Source of the DNA: Branchipolynoe longqiensis
Lineage: Eukaryota; Annelida; Polychaeta; Phyllodocida; Polynoidae
Reading direction: 5' to 3'
Assembly: GCA_030323885.1 (NCBI GenBank)
Contig: CM059197.1
Coordinates: 35,209,484-35,273,483 of the forward strand
Length of the DNA: 64,000 nt
The translations under genes and the position numbers were made by a program. The stretch's first letter is position 1. Every line of letters begins with the position of its first letter. Positions 62,363 through 64,000 of the stretch are shown one piece after another. The notes under the pieces were generated by a model. It made no database searches and was not told the DNA's origin. It saw only the letters and a list, made by a program, of their open reading frames with translations.

Positions 62363-63725
62363 AGTGACACCATTGACACTAACATGCACAACCTTCTTGG
62401 TGACTACTTCATGCCGAGTATCAACTGCCCCTAGGAAAAATTCCTGTTGAGAGTGGGGTTAGTCAGTATAGAGAGCTTTGCTAGGCATCCAACCAGCAAC
62501 TTCGTTGACACCCTTTTTCCGACAGACTTTAAAAAAATGGCCTTTGACCTTGCAGAGATGACATACCGCATTCTTAGCCAGACATAGTGAACGCTGATGT
62601 GAGTTTCCCCCACAATACGGACACAAGGATTTCCCTGGTGTCTTCTTGCTGTAATCCTGAAATTTCTTCCTTGACTTCTGAGAGTAGGATTTCTTAACAA
62701 CAAGCGTGTCCGATGTTCCCACTATCTCACTAGACTGCCGGTTAGCCATCTCGTGTGTCGTGCATTTTCGAGGAAATTCTTCAGTTTTAGATCACCAACT
62801 CTGAGCGCTTTAGTCCTAAGCATGGCATCATTTGTTGAATTGACGAGTTATGCCAGCATAAGCAACTCTTCAATTTCCACTGGAGTCATTTCTTGTAGGT
62901 TTATTGTCCCAATCTTCTCTTTCACTCTCATGTAGAAATTGTCCATAGATTCTCCTGTGTTCTGCCTCAAGTGGTAGAGCTGATTCAGGAGATATATCGA
63001 GTTTCTTTTAGGACTATAATGTTTCCTGAGAGCCTCCTTAGCAACAGTGTAATCCTGATCAACAATTCCATTTAGTTCTAATTTCTTCAGAACCTTTCTG
63101 GTAGGGTCTAAATAGTGGTAGAGCTTGACAAACTTCTCTTTATTGTCCGTAATTGTCATTGTTGCTAGCATAGAGTCTAGTCCCTCGATCCAGTCTTCCC
63201 ACTCAGTAGCTAAGGATGGGCCTTCTTTTTCCTCAAATGCAGGATAATTGGGTAATGCAATTGCCATGTTTAGTTTGATGAGTTACTTGAGTGAAGATAT
63301 ACACAACGCTGATTCACACTGGGTACAATGTCACCCAGACAGTGGCATTGGCACTGGCAGCAGCGACAGAGACACTACAGTGCCTATAACACACACTGTA
63401 CTGTAGCTGTTCTATGCACAGTCAGAGTTTATAGAGCAATTGAGTGCCAAATCTAAATATCCTTCCTTCCTGAGTCTTCTTGGGTTAATACAGAAGTCTA
63501 CAGAGTCAGTGAGTCCCATAGATATACTGTGTGTAGAGTAAACAAACCCACATGTTTTCTACTTCTGTGCTGGTGAGTGATAATAGAGGATTCTATCAGT
63601 TCACTCAACTCAACAGCAGTTTTAGCATGATTTACACATTAGAAATCACACACACACATCAACAGCAGAGTATATGAGTGTTAATATACCATAAATTAGT
63701 GGTACTTAGCCTGTGAGAGCTTCAT

Positions 63726-63743
63726 AGGTTACCGCTGTCACCA
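63726..63743 (-). promoter_or_regulatory. Gypsy-2 primer-binding site
   Basis: TGGTGACAGCGGTAACCT directly after the LTR end CCTACA. It shares TGGTG and CAG with the Gypsy-1 site. Confidence 0.65.
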
Positions 63744-63810
63744 TGTAGGATAATGAGTGTGTGAGTCTTAGGTGGTGGCCATACAGGAAATCCTTTATTC
63801 CGAATAATAA
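63744..63810 (-). repeat. Gypsy-2 5' LTR, shortened
   Basis: Matches the last two thirds of the 3' LTR (TGTAGGATAATGAGTGTG on the plus strand). About 25 bp of the outer end are missing or replaced. The right half of the split repeat follows at 63812-63870. Confidence 0.65.
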
Positions 63811-63963
63811 TCACAGAGTGGTTACACGAGGGCAGGATGAAAAATGACATTTATCTCATCAGTAGGAATCACGATGTGGTCAGGGAGGTGGAATGACACC
63901 GACCATGTGCTTTCTGCACAAAGCGCGCTCCTTCTCACGAGTTGGCACCTCTGCTTATATATC

Positions 63964-64000
63964 AGGTGTTGCTAGGATGTAAAACACCACTTAGCCAACC
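63964..64000 (+). mobile_element. SINE-A tail fragment at the window edge
   Basis: GTGTTGCTAGGATGTAAAAC followed by an ACCAACC-type tail. Only the last ~37 bases are present. Confidence 0.5.

Larger units (their letters stand above)
58875..63267 (-). pseudogene. Gypsy-2 gag-pol, multiply broken
   Basis: Gag starts at 63267 (MAIALPNYPAFEEKEGPS) and stops at TAA 62848-62850. Two zinc knuckles follow in another frame (CPYCGGNSHQRSLC, CHLCKVKGHFFKVC; 62500-62640). The protease region is interrupted by LINE-3 and its active site reads DIG in place of DTG (CIDIGGEATLI, near 61050). RT runs 61031-60189 through KLDANSGFHQMVL and CLMDDIVGAG, then a deletion joins it to YTADTLSRAP, so the RT end and RNase H are missing. 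Integrase (60028-59213) keeps CSDNGPQYAS and GNGEEERAV, but the first catalytic Asp is Tyr (VATYLFQLG, codon 59606-59608) and the first zinc-finger His looks replaced. A frameshift near 59230 separates the C-terminus (59246-58875). Clearly inactive. Confidence 0.85.
58425..63810 (-). mobile_element. Gypsy-2, degenerate Ty3/Gypsy element with nested LINE
   Basis: Minus-strand element with a 92-bp 3' LTR (58425-58516), polypurine tract, decayed gag-pol, primer-binding site (63726-63743) and a shortened 5' LTR (63744 to about 63810). LINE-3 lies at 61073-62362. Decay and deletions mark it as older than Gypsy-1. Confidence 0.85.

Overview
This window looks like non-coding DNA from an animal, probably a marine invertebrate. 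It has GT-AG introns, tRNA-derived SINEs with (CAAA)n tails, several classes of non-LTR and LTR retrotransposon, a PIF/Harbinger transposon and many foldback MITEs. I cannot name the species. There are no operons, no rRNA, no CRISPR array and no free-standing tRNA gene. The only host gene I recognise is the 5' part of a GDPD5-like gene (a membrane glycerophosphodiester phosphodiesterase) on the minus strand. Its first two coding exons are at 33824-33940 and 30082-30185, with a possible 5'UTR exon at 37941-38115. The rest of that gene was not found in the window.

Layout. 1-9.3 kb: SINEs, foldback elements, microsatellites and AT-rich filler. 9.29-12.04 kb: a very GC-rich, gag-only retroelement with split direct repeats (order A1-gag-B1-A2-B2), the architecture known from PAT/Ngaro-type tyrosine-recombinase retrotransposons. 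12-30 kb: SINEs, several MITE families, a LINE fragment and a 0.69-kb tandem duplication. 30-41 kb: the GDPD5-like exons, an inverted repeat pair and more MITEs. 41.63-45.89 kb: a complete-looking autonomous PIF/Harbinger element. It encodes a three-exon DDE transposase on the plus strand and a three-exon MADF-BESS DNA-binding protein on the minus strand. The 3' exon of each gene lies wholly inside an intron of the other.

46-64 kb is a nest of retroelements. Gypsy-1 (49408-55881) sits inside a SINE with a 4-bp ATAG target duplication, and its 5' LTR was later split by a 5'-truncated CR1-type LINE. A second LINE (about 56429-58330) follows. Gypsy-2 (58425 to about 63810, minus strand) is heavily decayed and carries a third LINE inserted with an AGTGA duplication.

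Two patterns recur. At least five MITE families with unrelated interiors share a terminal CC-x-GTCACA-like motif, and four of them have TTA or TAA flanks on both sides. Each is filled with its own repeated 6-10 bp word. Separately, a tRNA-derived SINE (called SINE-A here) occurs about 20 times with two alternative 3' tails. Names such as SINE-A, PAL1, MITE-D and WA-MITE are local labels for this window, not database names.
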